Positions 15,929 through 24,386 of a stretch of DNA of 64,000 bases are shown in pieces. The translations under genes were made by a program, and so were the position numbers. Under the pieces are notes generated by a model. The model had not been told where the DNA came from. It ran no database searches and worked only from the letters and a program-made list of their open reading frames with translations. Source of the DNA: DASUHT01 sp038230835 (lineage in GTDB: Bacteria; Actinomycetota; Thermoleophilia; Gaiellales; JAICJC01); assembly GCA_038230835.1 (NCBI GenBank), contig JBBRMM010000015.1:29351-93350 (forward strand). The letters run 5' to 3'. Position 1 is the first letter of the stretch, and each line of letters opens with the position of its first letter.

Positions 15929-17182
15929 TTGAACAAGCGAAAGCTCATCAGGCTGCCGATCCTGCTCGGGATCGTGTCCGCCGTCGTGCTGGCCGTCAGC
16001 GGCTCGGCGCAAGCGGTGCAGACCACATCGCAGCAGATCACCCAGAGCGGCTCTGACACGACCTACTACCTGATGACGGCGATGGGCGACCTGTACAACC
16101 AGGCTCCCGGGTGTAACCCGCTCAAGTCGCCGCAGCCGCTGGACGGCTCGTGCCCCAATGCCGGCACCGAGAACACGAGCGACTTCGAGAACATCTTCCA
16201 CGATTTCGTGGCGCAGAGGTTCTACATCGGCTCCGGCGGTGGCATCAACCAGCTCTGCAAGACGGGACTTGCGGGCGTTGCCTACACCGATCTCGCGCGT
16301 TCCTCGCGCGTCCCGCTCCCGGCCTCCAGCGGCGGCTCCGACTGCAGCGGCCTGCACTTCGTCGGGTTCGCCCGCGACGGCGTCTCGTGGGAGTGCTTCC
16401 CCAACACGACGCTGTATCCGGGCAACGGCTGTGCGACGCTCAAGAGCGGTACCAACAGCCTGACCACCGTGCAGCTCAAGAACATCTTCGTCAACTGCTC
16501 GGTCACCAACTGGAGCCAGGTCGGCGGGAGCAGCGTCCCCATGGACGTGTATGTGCCGCAGGCCAACTCCGGCACCGGCGTCACCTGGGCGGCGGCTCTG
16601 GGAGTGACCCTGGCCTCCGGCCAGGCGCTCACCAACTGCGTCGCCAACCCGACCAACCCCGGTCAGCCGGGCTCAAACGTGAGCCCCGAGAACACCAACT
16701 CGCTGATCCACATCAACGGCGACGAGAAGAACGCGATCTTCCCGTACTCGGTCGGCGTCTATCACCGCACGTACGGCAAGCTGTACACCGGTAGCGACGG
16801 CAGCTCGATCGGCAACATCAACGGCAAGGTGCCGAGCACGAACGCCATTCAGGGCGGGACGTTCCCGATCAGCCGCTTCCTGTTCAACGTCTACTGCAAG
16901 GGCGATCCCGCCAACAGCAACCTGTGCGGCACCGCGCCGGCAGCGCCGGCGTATGTCACCAACTTCGCCGGTGAGGGCGGGTTCCTCTGCTCCAACGAGT
17001 CGGTGCACAAGGATCACCTCGGCAGCCCGATCCTCGATCCGCTGACCGCCAAGGCCTACCGCCTGGCTCCGAACGCATCGGGCCAGCCGCAGGGCGAGAT
17101 CCCGGCGCTCATCTCTGCGCAGGGCTTCGTGCCGCTGAAGAAGCAGTCCGACGGCACGTACTGCGTCACCTTCACTACCTGA
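15929..17182 (+). CDS. PstS-family secreted binding protein
   Basis: A 417-residue exported protein. I chose TTG 15929, eight bases after GGAGGA (15915-15920); it gives a classic signal peptide (KRKLIRLPILLGIVSAVVLA, cleavage after SGSAQA). Upstream in-frame starts would put unstructured sequence before it. The mature protein has QSGSDTTYYLMTAMGDLY, IGSGGGINQLC and VPQANSGTGVTWAAAL, reminiscent of PstS ligand loops, and a high number of cysteines. Unlike the two upstream relatives it has no C-terminal anchor, so it is probably a soluble or cell-wall-associated scavenger. It is monocistronic between its own PHO-like array and a strong hairpin. Confidence 0.75.
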   Translation: MNKRKLIRLPILLGIVSAVVLAVSGSAQAVQTTSQQITQSGSDTTYYLMTAMGDLYNQAPGCNPLKSPQPLDGSCPNAGTENTSDFENIFHDFVAQRFYIGSGGGINQLCKTGLAGVAYTDLARSSRVPLPASSGGSDCSGLHFVGFARDGVSWECFPNTTLYPGNGCATLKSGTNSLTTVQLKNIFVNCSVTNWSQVGGSSVPMDVYVPQANSGTGVTWAAALGVTLASGQALTNCVANPTNPGQPGSNVSPENTNSLIHINGDEKNAIFPYSVGVYHRTYGKLYTGSDGSSIGNINGKVPSTNAIQGGTFPISRFLFNVYCKGDPANSNLCGTAPAAPAYVTNFAGEGGFLCSNESVHKDHLGSPILDPLTAKAYRLAPNASGQPQGEIPALISAQGFVPLKKQSDGTYCVTFTT

Positions 17183-17195
17183 TCCAGTGAACACC

Positions 17196-17261
17196 GGGAC
17201 ACTCTCGGGTGTCCCGAATCGAGACCGCGATGGGAGGGTCCGGCACCTGCCGGGCCCTCCC
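17196..17261 (+). terminator. Tandem hairpin terminators after the third PstS gene
   Basis: Two hairpins follow the stop at 17182. The first has a 7-bp stem (GGGACAC at 17196-17202 with GTGTCCC at 17209-17215). The second has a 13-bp stem with one wobble pair (17232-17244 with 17249-17261) and a 4-base loop ACCT. There is no U-tract, as is usual in high-GC actinobacteria. Confidence 0.65.
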
Positions 17262-17347
17262 ACCCGTGCATGGCGGTCACCACATGGACATATTCGCTTC
17301 ACCGCTCCGACCCCCACATCCGGGCGGGACACCGGCACACTGGGGTC

Positions 17348-18082
17348 ATGGCAATCGTTTCCACTCATTCAGACGCGGGATCGTCGGTGCTGCTCGTCGA
17401 GGACGAGCCGTCGCTGGCCGAGAGCATCAAGTATTCGCTGGAGCGCGAGTGCTGCCGAGTCGTGGTCGCCGGCGACGGCGAGCTCGCGGTGCAACTGTCG
17501 CAGGACGAACGGCCGGCGGTGATCGTGCTCGACCTCATGCTCCCCAAGCTGTCGGGGCTCGACGTGTGCCGGCTGATCCGGCAGGAATCAAACGTCCCGA
17601 TCCTGATCCTGACGGCCAAGGACACGGAGGCCGACAAGGTGGCCGGGCTCGAGCTGGGCGCCGACGACTATGTCACCAAGCCGTTTTCGATGCGGGAGCT
17701 GGTCTCGAGAGTGCGCGCCCAGTTGCGGCGGGCGGCGATGACCGGCGAGACGCCGGTGCTGACCGAGATCCTGCGCGGTGGCCCGGTCGAGCTCGACCTC
17801 GATCGGCACGAGGCCACGGTGCGCGGCGAGCCGGTGAAGCTGACTCCGCGGGAGTTCGGCCTGCTCGCGCTCTTCCTCGAGCGCAAGGGGCGGCTCCTGA
17901 CGCGGGATCTGCTGATCTCGGAGCTGTGGGGGCACGACTACTTCGGCGATACCAAGACACTGGACGTGCACGTCAAGCGGCTGCGCCAGAAGATCGAGCT
18001 GGATCCCCGGCAACCATCGCATCTGGTCACGGTTCGCGGTCTGGGTTACCGGTTCCTCGACGATCCCAGGGATGCCGCCTGA
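17348..18082 (+). CDS. OmpR/PhoB-family response regulator (second copy)
   Basis: A 244-residue regulator. The receiver domain has E18/D19, phospho-acceptor D62 in VLDLMLPKLSG, T89 and K111 in VTKPFS. The winged-helix domain carries LTPREFGLLALFL and ends VRGLGYRFLDD. ATG 17348 is the natural start; the open frame further upstream covers the terminator. RegX3/PhoP-type regulators look like this and its place right after the pst island argues for a Pho role. No kinase adjoins it, so the cytosolic kinase at 6593 may serve this regulator, the one at 175, or both. The following lipoprotein gene overlaps its stop. Confidence 0.9.
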   Translation: MAIVSTHSDAGSSVLLVEDEPSLAESIKYSLERECCRVVVAGDGELAVQLSQDERPAVIVLDLMLPKLSGLDVCRLIRQESNVPILILTAKDTEADKVAGLELGADDYVTKPFSMRELVSRVRAQLRRAAMTGETPVLTEILRGGPVELDLDRHEATVRGEPVKLTPREFGLLALFLERKGRLLTRDLLISELWGHDYFGDTKTLDVHVKRLRQKIELDPRQPSHLVTVRGLGYRFLDDPRDAA

Positions 18083-18687
18083 CCCGTCCGCGCTCCGCCT
18101 GGGCGCGCCGGCTGCTCGGCCTGGTGACGCTTCTCGCGTTGCTGGCGTCGTGCTCGGGCGGGTCCGCGGCCACGACCGCTCCGCTCGGGCCCGCTGACGT
18201 CCAGCGGTTCCTGGCGGTCAAGGAGGCGACCGACAACCTCACCCGGGTGGTTCAGCTGATCGCCACGGCGGACGCGACCGAAGCCCAGCTGGAAACCCGG
18301 CGGCCGGGATCCCCGGCCGTCACCGCCCTGCTCGCCGGGCTCAAGCTCGGCTGGAACAACGCCGCGGTCGGCGCGAACGCCTTCACCCCGGCTCAGGCCG
18401 CCGTCGTCCCCGGCCTCACCCAGCTGATACTCGGCACGAAAAGCCTGTCCAGCGCCTGGCAGAACGCGATCGACGCCCTCGGCACCGGACATGCCCCGGT
18501 GTCGTTCACCGGGGCCTTCGCGAGACCTCGCAAGCTCGAGCTGACGAATCGGGCGCTGCTTCGGAAGACCGCTGCCACACTGACTCGGATGGCGTGTTCG
18601 CTCGAGCGTGCGCACACCGAGCTCGTGCCCGCCGGAGCGGCCGCGACTGACTGCGCCGCCGCGTCGGCGCTTTCGGCTGGATCCTGA
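18079..18687 (+). CDS. Putative lipoprotein of unknown function
   Basis: About 202 residues. The frame gives a basic n-region, a hydrophobic core (LLGLVTLLALLASCSGGS) and a lipobox cysteine, then a mature helical domain of unknown family with SFTGAFARPRKLE near the end and two more cysteines at the C-terminus. No ATG, GTG or TTG precedes the signal peptide in frame. The likely start is CTG at 18079, overlapping the response-regulator stop as CTGA; a start at an internal GTG would cut the signal peptide. Codon use and the lipobox support reality, but the start is uncertain. Association with the regulator suggests an envelope role in phosphate response. Confidence 0.6.
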   Translation: MTRPRSAWARRLLGLVTLLALLASCSGGSAATTAPLGPADVQRFLAVKEATDNLTRVVQLIATADATEAQLETRRPGSPAVTALLAGLKLGWNNAAVGANAFTPAQAAVVPGLTQLILGTKSLSSAWQNAIDALGTGHAPVSFTGAFARPRKLELTNRALLRKTAATLTRMACSLERAHTELVPAGAAATDCAAASALSAGS

Positions 18688-18736
18688 CCGTCGCCTAGCG
18701 GCGCCCCCGTCGGTGCCCCCTTCGGTGCCAGGCACC

Positions 18737-18812
18737 GTCGCGGAAGCGTCACGGAACGGTGACCCGGTCCGTACGGGGTCTGACCCCGGGGTGGGGTGGG
18801 GGTGGGCCACCC
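18737..18812 (+). repeat. Dispersed 11-bp-phased repeat, copy B
   Basis: Units of 11 bp start at 18737 (GTCGCGG), 18748 (GTCACGG), 18759 (GTGACCC) and 18770 (CGTACGGGGTC), followed by TGACCCC, which completes the 13-base palindrome GGGGTCTGACCCC, then G-runs to 18808. It lies between the lipoprotein stop and the KAP gene. The rest of 18688-18881 shows nothing else except a GGTGCC palindromic stretch at 18724-18736. Confidence 0.75.
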
Positions 18813-18881
18813 AGGCTGGGCCGTGTGCCGCCCCGGGTCCCGGGCCGGAGATGTCCGGTGCGTGGGTATGATCGGCGGCCT

Positions 18882-20879
18882 ATGTCCACGCCGCGACCCC
18901 CCGCCCTGCTCTCGCCCGACCTGCCGCTCCAGACAGCGGCTGACGACCGATTGGGATACGCCCGGTTTGCACGTCACATGGCGAATTCAATCGCCGCGAT
19001 GGCACCGGCAGAGGGGATCGTGCTGGGTCTACACGGGGTCACCGGCTCCGGCCGCACGAGCGTCGCAAACCTCGTTCGCGGGGACCTCGCCGGCGCACCC
19101 AACACCGTCGTCCTCGAGTTCAACCCGTGGCTGTTCGCCGCCGGGGACGACCTCGCCGGCCGGTTCTTCTATCAACTGCTGCCGGCGCTGACGGACGAGG
19201 GTGAGCGATTGGCGGACGCGCGTGCGCCGCTCGACCTGGTGTCGCTGCGGGTGCGTCTTTCGCGGGCGCTCCGGGCACAGCGGACGAAGTTCGTGATCGT
19301 CATGGACGACCTCGACCGGCTCGACCCGGACCGGGTCGCGGAGGTCGCGCGGCTTGTCAAGGTGATCGCGGCCTTCCCGAACCTCGTGCACGTGCTGGTG
19401 TTCGACCGCGCACATCTGCCCCCGAGCGAGGTGGCGCAGCTGGTGCAGGTGCCGTTCGACCTGCCGTTGCCCGACGCCGGCAGCCTCCAGCAGATGTTCC
19501 TCGACCACCTGCGCGAACTGCTCGAGCAGTATCCGGCCGCGTCGGTGGTCACCGAGGACCACTGGAGCCAGATCTTCTCCCCCGGAATCGACTCGCTGAT
19601 CCGCACCCCGCGTGACGTTGTGCGCTTGATGAACGTGCTGCGGCTCACCTACCCGCCGATCAGCGGCGAGGTGAACACCGTCGACTTCATCGCGATCGAG
19701 GCCCTGCGCCTGTTCGAGCCGACCCTGCACGACCTGATCCGTCGCACCCCTGAACGCTTCGCCGGGGCAACCCGGCCGCGCACCGCCGCGACCGCCGACC
19801 CCGCCACCAAGGAGTTTCACGAGGGCTGGATCATGGCGCTCGATCCGGCGGTGCGTCTGGGCGTGATCACGCTGGTGCTGCGCCTGTTCCCAGCGGTTCC
19901 CGACGTGCAGGGTCTGATCATCCATCGCGAGGCGCCCGGCGACGGGGCGCGGCAGGAGATGCTCGTGGCGAGTCCCGAGCTGTTCCTGACGTACTTCCAG
20001 TTCGTCGTCCCGGAGACCGCGATCTCCAATGCCGAGATGGAGTCACACCTCGCTCAGGCGGGCGATCCGGGCGCATTCGCAGCGCTGCTGACGCGGCTTG
20101 CGAGTGAACGCGACTCGACCGGCGCGCGACGTGTCGTCCCCTTTCTGGCCCGGCTGGAGGATGCGATCCCCACCATCGACGTGTCGCTGCTGGCTCCGAT
20201 GGTCTCGGGCATGCTCGACGTCTCGGACGAGCTCCGCGGGGAACTCGATACCACGGTCCGCTCCGTGTTGCGATCACTCCTGGCGCGGCTCGACGAGCCG
20301 CAGCGGTTCGCCCTGCTCGAGGCCGAGATGCGTCGCCGTCAGGCGGTCGGCTGGATCGTGTCGGAGGTGGCGCGACTGGGTCGCGAGCATGGGCGGCACG
20401 GGGAGGCTCCGGATCTGCCGGAGGAGCAGCGAACGGTCACTCTCGACCACCTGGCTGCGCTCGAACAGGTCGCGCTCGGACGGATCCGCGAGGCTGTGTC
20501 GAGCAACCGGCTGCTCGACGTGCCGCTGCTGGCCGACGTGCTCGACCGTTGGCGGGTGTGGGACCGCAACGAGTGCCTTACCTGGGTCAATGCGATTGCG
20601 GCCGATGACGACTCGCTGATCCGGCTGGTCGGGGCGTACCTGCGTCAGGTGCGCGACCCGGTGGCCGGCGAGCGCGGTCTCCACGCCGCCTACCGGCTCG
20701 ATCCCGAGACGATGCGGCCGCTGATCGCGCCTGAGCAGATCGTCGAGCGGGTGCGCAGGCTGGCGCGTGAGCGCGCGGCGGCCGGCGACCCGCAGACGGC
20801 CCTCGACCAGTTCGTGCTCGAGTACGAGCTCCGCCACGGCCACGAGGGCGCCGGCGGCGAGCCTGAGGAGGTGTCGTAG
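18882..20879 (+). CDS. KAP-family P-loop NTPase
   Basis: A 665-residue protein with a KAP NTPase domain in its first half. The N-terminal YARFAR-HMANSIAAM region is followed by the Walker A position GVTGSGRTS (about residues 51-59), FNPWLFAAGDD, the family hallmark, and Walker B VIVMDDLDRLDP. The conserved Walker A lysine is Arg (codon 19053-19055), so nucleotide hydrolysis is doubtful. No membrane segments are evident although many KAP proteins have them. The C-terminal half (about 400-640) is helical and unassigned. KAP proteins occur in defence and membrane-associated contexts; here no defence neighbours are visible. TATGAT at 18867-18872 suggests a leaderless start at ATG 18882. Confidence 0.85.
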   Translation: MSTPRPPALLSPDLPLQTAADDRLGYARFARHMANSIAAMAPAEGIVLGLHGVTGSGRTSVANLVRGDLAGAPNTVVLEFNPWLFAAGDDLAGRFFYQLLPALTDEGERLADARAPLDLVSLRVRLSRALRAQRTKFVIVMDDLDRLDPDRVAEVARLVKVIAAFPNLVHVLVFDRAHLPPSEVAQLVQVPFDLPLPDAGSLQQMFLDHLRELLEQYPAASVVTEDHWSQIFSPGIDSLIRTPRDVVRLMNVLRLTYPPISGEVNTVDFIAIEALRLFEPTLHDLIRRTPERFAGATRPRTAATADPATKEFHEGWIMALDPAVRLGVITLVLRLFPAVPDVQGLIIHREAPGDGARQEMLVASPELFLTYFQFVVPETAISNAEMESHLAQAGDPGAFAALLTRLASERDSTGARRVVPFLARLEDAIPTIDVSLLAPMVSGMLDVSDELRGELDTTVRSVLRSLLARLDEPQRFALLEAEMRRRQAVGWIVSEVARLGREHGRHGEAPDLPEEQRTVTLDHLAALEQVALGRIREAVSSNRLLDVPLLADVLDRWRVWDRNECLTWVNAIAADDDSLIRLVGAYLRQVRDPVAGERGLHAAYRLDPETMRPLIAPEQIVERVRRLARERAAAGDPQTALDQFVLEYELRHGHEGAGGEPEEVS

Positions 20880-20882
20880 CGA

Positions 20883-21833
20883 ATGCACGCCCACACGATC
20901 CACGAGGTGCGCACGGAGGCGTTCGAATACGCGTGGGACAACAGCGTCGAGCCAGTGCTCTCCGTCGAGTCGGGCGCGGAGGTGCTGTTGCACGTGCGCG
21001 ACGCCTCGGACGAGCAGATCGACGCCGGCTCGACGCTCGACGCCGTGGCCAGGCTCGACTTCTCGCACGTGAACCCGGTCAGTGGGCCGGTCGAGGTGCG
21101 GGGGGCGAAACCGGGCGACGTGCTCGCGGTGGACATCCTCGAGTTCCGGCCCCGCGACTGGGGCTGGACGGCGATCTTCCCCGGGTTCGGGCTGCTGGCA
21201 GACGAGTTCCCGGAGCCGTGGCTGCGGATCTCGCGGGTCGACGCGGAGCACGGAGTGGTCGCCTTCGGCGACGGTATCTCGCTGCCCTACGAACCGTTTC
21301 CGGGCACGATCGGCGTTGCGCTGCCGCAGCCGGGCCGGCACTCGGTGCTGCCCCCGTCGGACTTCGGCGGGAACCTCGACATCAAGCACCTGCGAGCGGG
21401 GTCGACGCTGTACCTCCCGGTGGGAGTGGAGGGTGCACTGTTCTCGGTCGGCGACACGCATGCGGCGATGGGTGACGGCGAGGTGTGCGGCACGGCGGTC
21501 GAGACCGCGATGGACATCACGGTGCGGCTCTCCCTGCGGCGTGACTTTGCCATCGAGCAGCCCCAGTACCACCTGCCGGCGGCCGCGCGGGAGCCCGCGT
21601 CGAAGTCCGCCTGTCACGTGTGCACGGGGGTTGCCCCCGACCTGATGGAGGCAGCCCGCAAGTCGGTGCGGTCGATGATCGGACACCTCGGGCATCGGTA
21701 CGGGCTCGACCGGCAGGAGGCCTACGCGCTGGTCAGTGTCGCCTGCGACCTGCGCATCCACGAGGTCGTGGACGCCCCGAACTGGGTTGTCGGTGCGTTC
21801 CTGCCCGAGGCGATCCTGGCGGAGCGGATCTGA
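20883..21833 (+). CDS. Acetamidase/formamidase family protein
   Basis: A 316-residue member of the FmdA/AmdA amidohydrolase family, which releases ammonia from formamide, acetamide or related short amides in the cytoplasm. Family features visible are NPVSGPVEVRGAKPGDVLAVDI, FGGNLDIKHLRAGSTLYLPV, SVGDTHAAMGDGEVCGTAVE with the conserved DxHAxxGDGE motif, and the late SVACDLRIHEVVD. Length matches the smaller bacterial form. ATG 20883 starts three bases after the KAP stop, so the two may be cotranscribed. The true substrate may differ, since the family is broad. Confidence 0.9.
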   Translation: MHAHTIHEVRTEAFEYAWDNSVEPVLSVESGAEVLLHVRDASDEQIDAGSTLDAVARLDFSHVNPVSGPVEVRGAKPGDVLAVDILEFRPRDWGWTAIFPGFGLLADEFPEPWLRISRVDAEHGVVAFGDGISLPYEPFPGTIGVALPQPGRHSVLPPSDFGGNLDIKHLRAGSTLYLPVGVEGALFSVGDTHAAMGDGEVCGTAVETAMDITVRLSLRRDFAIEQPQYHLPAAAREPASKSACHVCTGVAPDLMEAARKSVRSMIGHLGHRYGLDRQEAYALVSVACDLRIHEVVDAPNWVVGAFLPEAILAERI

Positions 21834-21860
21834 GCGATCCGGGCTCCGTCGGGGCGTGGC

Positions 21861-22019
21861 TCACGCAGCCCCATGCTCGATGATCACGGCGTCCGCGCGG
21901 TCGGTGTGCCGCTTGATGTCGAACCTCGCTTCTGCCCACAGCGTCGCAATCAGTGTCTCACGGCGGCGGGCTGACCGGGTGCGCCAGTGCCGGCGCCGGC
22001 CCGTGGGGTCGATGGTCAC
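21861..22019 (-). CDS. Possible small basic protein
   Basis: A 52-residue minus-strand frame starting GTG (complement of 22017-22019), with VTIDPTGRRRHWRTRSARRR, then a helix-like ETLIATLWAEARFDIKRHTD and VIIEHG. Codon third positions are GC-rich as in real genes here. The frame stays open upstream for at least 60 more bases without a start, so it may be longer. There is no recognisable family. It fills most of the 274-bp gap between the acetamidase and the phosphoesterase; the rest of that gap shows nothing else. Confidence 0.3.
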   Translation of the reverse strand: MTIDPTGRRRHWRTRSARRRETLIATLWAEARFDIKRHTDRADAVIIEHGAA

Positions 22020-22107
22020 GATTCGACCCTGCCAGCGCGCCCAGATCCCCCGCCCCTGGGGCGCACGTGCACCTGGTAGGTTATCGAGGGTGTGTCGGCC
22101 GGCGTTG

Positions 22108-23108
22108 TCACAGGTGGAAGGCGGCCAGCAGGCCCGGTGCGGTTTGGGCGTCGCGCAGCGGTGGCAGTCCCAGCAGGATGTCGGAGCCGCGCAGGAGCGA
22201 GTAGTGGGTGAGCGCGCCGCTGAACACGGTGCCCGGCTTCGTGTAGCGGCTGATCACGATCAGTGGGACGTGGCAGCTCTCGTCGGTCGGGTTGGCGGCG
22301 CAGTCCTCGCCGGCGCCGATGGCGCCCCCGGTGCCCTCGTCGACGGTGATGAAGATCGCTGTCGGGTGGGCCTGGTAGGCGGTGCTGCGCACGATCCGTG
22401 GGATCCACACGGCGAGCCACTGATCGCCGGTCGTGATCGAGCAGGCGTGCATGTCGTTGCACAGGTTGGGAGCGATGAAGACGTAGCCCGGCAACGTGCG
22501 GGCCGAGAGCGCATGGGCGAGCGCGCCCTCGGTCGTGGTGCCGAGCGGCAGGTCACGACTGGCGCAGGTCGACGCGAGGCCCCTGTAGACCACCGGCGGG
22601 TTGTGGTTCTGGGTGTACTGGCCCGCGCTGGAGCGGGACGGGTAGCAGTTCGAGGGCATGCCCTCGGCGTACGATCCCCATCCGACACCGGCCTGCTGGG
22701 CCTGCAGGAAGATACCGCCGACCGGGAAGGTGCATCCGCAGTCGGACGTCGTGCCGAAGGTCGATCCCGCGGTCATCGCCAGGTAGTTGGGGAGCGACGG
22801 GTGGGTGATGCTGCGGTAGGCCGAAGCCAGCCCGCAGTCCGCTGCGAGACCGTTCAAGTAGGGCGCCGCCGTGGCGGCGGGCGACCCCGCCGGACCGATC
22901 AGGTCGCCGTACGAGTGGTTCTCGAGCGCGATCACGACACGTGTTTGAAGCGGGCCGGCGCCGGGTCGACCGCGGTTCCACACGGGCCCGTGCTCGCCGT
23001 CGAGTGCGGCGCCGGGAGCTGTGCGGCCGCCGGCGTGGCGGCCCACCCGGCCGTGACCGCGACCCCCAGTGCAACCCTGAGCATCCGGTACTGCATCTTG
23101 GACACCAC
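22108..23108 (-). pseudogene. Secreted phosphoesterase (acid phosphatase-like), frameshifted
   Basis: The gene is split across two frames. GTG at 23108, behind AAGGGAG, opens a signal peptide (QYRMLRVALGVAVTAGWAAT) and continues to ARFKHV, where the frame ends (TGA, complement of 22932-22934). In the next frame VVIALENHSYGDLIG continues for about 270 residues to the stop at 22108. Restoring one G near 22935-22941 gives FKHVVVIALENHSY, the normal start of PF04185-type phosphoesterases. PNYLAMTAG, NDMHACS and TVDEGTGG fit the family. It is either a recent pseudogene or a sequencing/assembly error. The 11-bp Pho-like array upstream suggests phosphate-starvation control. Confidence 0.75.
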
Positions 23109-23228
23109 GGTCTCCCTTTCCGCGGCCGTGAGGCCGCGAGTCCCCTCGGCTCGCGGCCTCTCCGGCCTGGCCCACATCGCTACGAACGCGATCGAGTATC
23201 CGAGGCCGGGCGCCTCACATGGGTGTCG

Positions 23229-23283
23229 GGGCCGTTACCGGATCGTGAGCGTGTGGTGACCGGATCGTGAGCCGCTGGTGATC
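23229..23283 (-). promoter_or_regulatory. Five-unit PHO-box-like array facing the phosphoesterase
   Basis: On the minus strand five consecutive 11-bp units begin at 23283, 23272, 23261, 23250 and 23239. Their first seven bases are GATCACC, GCTCACG, GGTCACC, GCTCACG and GGTAACG. Units 2 and 4 are identical over all 11 bases. The array lies about 120 bp upstream of the GTG of the phosphoesterase. It is the longest such array in the window and lies in the only gene-free stretch above 300 bases (23109-23454). Confidence 0.7.
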
Positions 23284-23316
23284 GCCCTGAGCCCGCGGTT
23301 GCAACGTTCCCAGCGT

Positions 23317-23360
23317 GTTCACGGCAGCGACCGGCGCCGTTTGCGAAACGGTAACGCTGG
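23317..23360 (+). promoter_or_regulatory. PHO-box-like array facing the secreted protein gene
   Basis: Plus-strand 11-bp units start at 23317 (GTTCACG), 23328 (degenerate), 23339 (GTTTGCG) and 23350 (GGTAACG). Spacing and cores match the arrays at 7744 and 15720. The next start codon is at 23455. Between 23361 and 23440 there is a GC-rich GGCGCC-type palindromic stretch. Confidence 0.55.
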
Positions 23361-23454
23361 CGGCGTACCGTGATCCTGGCCATTGACCGCCGCGGGCGGC
23401 GGGGCGCCCGAGGCGCCCCGAGATCGGTGGCGACCAAGCTAGATAGGAGGGGTT

Positions 23455-24279
23455 GTGAGAAAAGCGTTGACCGCACTGGTACCCACGCTTGTGCTCGGCA
23501 TTGGGGTGAGCCAGGCCGCCGCCAGCACCGTGATCTACCAGAGCACGGTGCCCGCTCCCGGCAATCTCCCAAGCGTCGGCTTCGAGGCGTCCCAGGTGAG
23601 CGAGTTCGGAGACGCGGTCGCATTTCCGAGTGGGGGGCCGCGCATCGTGAGAACCGTCAAGGTGCAGCTGAGCAGCTGGGCCTGTCAGGACGGGAATTGG
23701 TTCAGCAGCAACTGTTTCTCGGCACCGCGTTCGACGTTCTCGGTGCCCATCACGTTGAATCTGTACAGTCCCAACAGCGTCAACCCGGATCTCCCCGGAC
23801 CGCTGATCCAGTCGTTCACCCAGTCGTTCGATGTGCCCTACCGGCCCACCGCGAACCTGACGCACTGCCACGGAACCGATGCTGGCGAATGGTGGTCGGG
23901 CTCACTGGGCAAGTGCTTCAACGGCAAGGTCGCCACGATCACATTCAAGGTGGGTGGCCTGGGGATCCAGTTGCCGGACTCGATTATCGCCGGCGTCGCC
24001 TACAACACGACTCACTACGGCTACAGCCCGATTGGGGAATCAGCGGCGTGCTTCGGCACCGCTGCCGGATGCCCATACGACTCGCTCAACTTCGGGCTCT
24101 CACCGGCCGTGTCCATCGGCTCCCAGGTGAATCCTGGGACCGTGTTCCAGAACGCCACGCAGTCGAGCGATTATTGCGACGGTACGCCCACTCCGGGGAT
24201 CTTCAACCTCGACTCGCCGACCTCGGCGTGCTGGGGCGCGGGACCGTACATCCCCGCAATTCAGATCAGCGCCTCCTGA
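23455..24279 (+). CDS. Secreted protein of unknown function
   Basis: A 274-residue exported protein starting GTG 23455 behind AGGAGGGG. The signal peptide is RKALTALVPTLVLGIGVSQAAA, cleaved near residue 24. The mature part is rich in Ser, Gly, Pro and Thr, with several cysteine pairs (WACQDGNWFSSNCF, HCHGTDAG, AACFGTAAGC). It has beta-rich patterns such as VPITLNLYSPNSV and VATITFKVGGLGIQLPDSIIAGVAYNTTHYG. The latter resembles domains of cell-surface or matrix proteins often annotated as hypothetical in actinobacteria. I do not recognise a function. The PHO-like units upstream suggest induction with the divergent phosphoesterase. Confidence 0.75.
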   Translation: MRKALTALVPTLVLGIGVSQAAASTVIYQSTVPAPGNLPSVGFEASQVSEFGDAVAFPSGGPRIVRTVKVQLSSWACQDGNWFSSNCFSAPRSTFSVPITLNLYSPNSVNPDLPGPLIQSFTQSFDVPYRPTANLTHCHGTDAGEWWSGSLGKCFNGKVATITFKVGGLGIQLPDSIIAGVAYNTTHYGYSPIGESAACFGTAAGCPYDSLNFGLSPAVSIGSQVNPGTVFQNATQSSDYCDGTPTPGIFNLDSPTSACWGAGPYIPAIQISAS

Positions 24280-24301
24280 GCGGTCGGTGACACACCCGTG
24301 G

Positions 24302-24333
24302 TTCGGGGGTCGGTCAATCGACCGGCCCCCGAA
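24302..24333. terminator. Bidirectional hairpin between convergent genes
   Basis: A 14-bp stem with one wobble pair: TTCGGGGGTCGGTC at 24302-24315, loop AATC, complementary arm at 24320-24333. It lies between the secreted protein (stop 24279) and the converging binding-protein gene (stop 24387), so it can serve both strands. Confidence 0.7.
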
Positions 24334-24386
24334 GCGGATGTCTGGCGGCGGCGCCCCCAGGGTCGGTTCGCCAGGGTTGAGGGCGG

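Noticed and set aside
18759..18884. N-terminal extension of the KAP protein through the dispersed repeat
   Set aside because: The extension translates repeat DNA rich in Gly/Pro/Arg; ATG 18882 with a leaderless -10 is a better start.
20274..21761. Long minus-strand frame of 495 codons opposite the KAP and acetamidase genes
   Set aside because: It is a mirror of GC-rich coding on the other strand; its translation is low in hydrophobic patterning and matches no family, while the plus-strand genes are clear.
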